Assembly: GCA_964622625.1 (NCBI GenBank)
Contig: CAZUUQ010000001.1
Location: 38,046 to 102,045, forward strand
Source of the DNA: CAZCWM01 sp964622625
GTDB taxonomy: Bacteria > Planctomycetota > Phycisphaerae > Phycisphaerales > Phycisphaeraceae
Direction: 5' to 3'
DNA length: 64,000 bases
The first letter of the stretch is position 1, and every line of letters begins with the position of its first letter. Positions 62,910 through 64,000 of the stretch are shown here, in pieces. Position numbers and translations under genes: made by a program. The notes beneath the pieces are model-generated. The model saw only the letters and a list, made by a program, of their open reading frames with translations. It did not search any database and was not told where the DNA came from.

Positions 62910-64000
62910 TCAGACGGGCTGCTCCAACAGGTCGGTCTCGATGACCTTGCCACGGGCGTCGATTTTCAGCGTTTTGATCTCGAACGCCCCCAGCGTCACG
63001 CGCCGCCTGCGCAATCCGATCGCCGCCACGCTCAGGTCCGTTGTCACTTTCCGGTCCGACGGATTGAACAGCCGCGCCACGTAACCTCCGCCGCGTTCCG
63101 ACGGTTTGAACGCCGCCACCTGCACCTGCTCGTTGCTCACCACCGGCCCCGGCTTCGGCCGCCGCCCGCCTCCCGACGGGAAGAAGCACAAACCCGTCGG
63201 TTCCTGGTTGAGCAGGCGTGATTCGCGGTCCACAGCCGCGAGGCGCTGGCGCAGCGGACCGGCGTTGATGGCAAAGCGGAAGATGCGTTCGCCCTGGTCG
63301 ATGCGAGGCAGGAAGCGATCGGTGGGTGTCAGCGGGCGAGCCATGATCGGATGCACGCAGTAGCCGGCTGAACGCAGCAGCGACGGCCGCAGCGCCGCGT
63401 CGCGCAGATCGCAGCCATAGGTGCCATCGTTGACCAGACTCACCGCCAGGTCGGCTTTGCGGCTCGTGGCCGCCACCCAGTGCTGCGCCACCGCTTCCGT
63501 GCCGTCAGTCGGCAGCTCATGCCGCCCATAGCACGTCTGTCCCACAAAAGCCGCGTCCTTCGTCATCGCCTTGGCCAAAGGCATCGCCATTTTCAGCAGG
63601 CGATTCTTCTCCTGCCAGAAAACGCGCACGATCACGCCGACTTCGGTGCCGTGCCGCGGCAACAGGTATTGCTGGCAGATCGCCGATTGCCCGTATTTCA
63701 TGAGCACTTCAACCACCGCCCGCACGTCGCCGTCCTCGATGACGTGCACAGCCGGTAGCGGCTGCTCTTCGAGACCGGCGAACCGGCCGGCCTCGGCGGC
63801 GGACATGAGCGTGAAGCGTCCCTCGGCGGGTCCGTAGGCGCTGACGTCCATGCGCCAGGGGTCGGGGTTGTCCTTGACCACCAGCGGCACCATCGCGCCC
63901 TTGGCCAGGGCGTCCTTGCCGTTGACGCGGTAGCGATCGATCAGACCGGTCCGCGTGTTGATCACCACTTCCAGCCCGTCGCCGTTGCGGAAGCGAATCG
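62910..64000 (-). CDS. Alpha-mannosidase-like (GH38) C-terminal part, truncated by the window edge
   Basis: At least 363 residues of a larger protein whose start lies beyond the right edge. The beginning, RFRNGDGLEVVINTRTGLIDRYR, matches the start of the beta-sandwich C-terminal domain of GH38 alpha-mannosidases (N-G-L-x-V-x-x-x-x-x-T-G-x-I). Later parts are FVGQTCYGRHELPTDGTE, LVNDGTYGCDLRDAALRPSLLRSA and VAAFKPSERGGGYVARLFNPS, all typical of the family. The catalytic domain is not in the window, so activity cannot be judged. It converges with the MacB-like gene, 13 bp apart. Confidence 0.8.
   Translation of the reverse strand, partial: IRFRNGDGLEVVINTRTGLIDRYRVNGKDALAKGAMVPLVVKDNPDPWRMDVSAYGPAEGRFTLMSAAEAGRFAGLEEQPLPAVHVIEDGDVRAVVEVLMKYGQSAICQQYLLPRHGTEVGVIVRVFWQEKNRLLKMAMPLAKAMTKDAAFVGQTCYGRHELPTDGTEAVAQHWVAATSRKADLAVSLVNDGTYGCDLRDAALRPSLLRSAGYCVHPIMARPLTPTDRFLPRIDQGERIFRFAINAGPLRQRLAAVDRESRLLNQEPTGLCFFPSGGGRRPKPGPVVSNEQVQVAAFKPSERGGGYVARLFNPSDRKVTTDLSVAAIGLRRRRVTLGAFEIKTLKIDARGKVIETDLLEQPV

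Overview
The window is 64 kb of G+C-rich bacterial DNA that looks like part of a planctomycete (Planctomycetota) genome, most likely class Phycisphaerae. The taxonomic clues are a strongly altered EF-Tu switch I region, an exosortase/PEP-CTERM system, planctomycete-style secreted proteins, a xylanase-like protein with an N-terminal module, and AT-rich intergenic repeats. This assignment is inference; there is no rRNA in the window. The DNA appears to come from a scaffolded (probably metagenomic) assembly: there are two 100-N gaps, and one is flanked by an exact 55-bp duplication that marks it as an assembly artefact. I see no CRISPR array, prophage or insertion sequence.

Layout, left to right. 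(1) 0.1-1.8 kb: sucC and a tiny stand-alone sigma-region-4-like protein. (2) 1.9-9.3 kb, minus strand: a four-gene locus of secreted proteins (two distantly related unknown proteins, an FG-GAP/VCBS-like protein, an HtrA-like trypsin-fold protease). (3) 9.4-18.1 kb: mnmA, murB, an SMP-30-like lactonase, an MsbA-like ABC exporter, a PEBP protein with a zinc-less MDR dehydrogenase, rplU and a GDSL hydrolase. (4) 18.3-20.0 kb: rpsB-tsf with promoter and terminator. (5) 20.3-32.6 kb, minus strand: an exopolysaccharide/exosortase locus in the order Wza-like lipoprotein, exosortase-EpsI fusion, 1506-aa TPR protein, Wzc-like protein with a degenerate P-loop, and WecA/MraY-family phosphosugar transferase. 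(6) 32.9-40.3 kb: gpsA, then a type IV pilus / type II secretion-like cluster (pilT, pilC, two pseudopilins, and a 729-aa PilX-like protein with EF-hand-like loops). (7) 40.3-45.4 kb: elbB-like gene, a catalytically dead GH10-like protein, an S41 protease, tsaD. (8) 45.4-53.7 kb, minus strand: a PEP-CTERM protein (candidate exosortase substrate), a CHAD protein, an orphan nuoI-like ferredoxin, a fibro-slime protein, a glcDEF glycolate oxidase operon and a small lipoprotein. (9) 54.0-55.5 kb: aquaporin, csrA, NifU-like scaffold. (10) 55.7-59.2 kb: tRNA-Thr, tuf, rpmG, tRNA-Trp, secE, nusG. (11) 59.3-64.0 kb: an unknown small protein, rmuC, an unknown protein, a MacB-like permease and the C-terminal part of an alpha-mannosidase-like protein that runs off the window.

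Functionally, the most coherent system is the envelope/export machinery. The exosortase locus makes and exports polysaccharide and would process PEP-CTERM proteins such as the one at 45.4 kb. The pilus-like cluster just beside it could assemble a surface filament. Most of the rest is housekeeping (translation, peptidoglycan, tRNA modification, glycolate oxidation), with several usual gene neighbourhoods broken: nusG without rplK, rplU without rpmA, sucC without sucD downstream, nuoI alone. The most unusual single observation is the rewritten EF-Tu switch I, with matching changes in EF-Ts.
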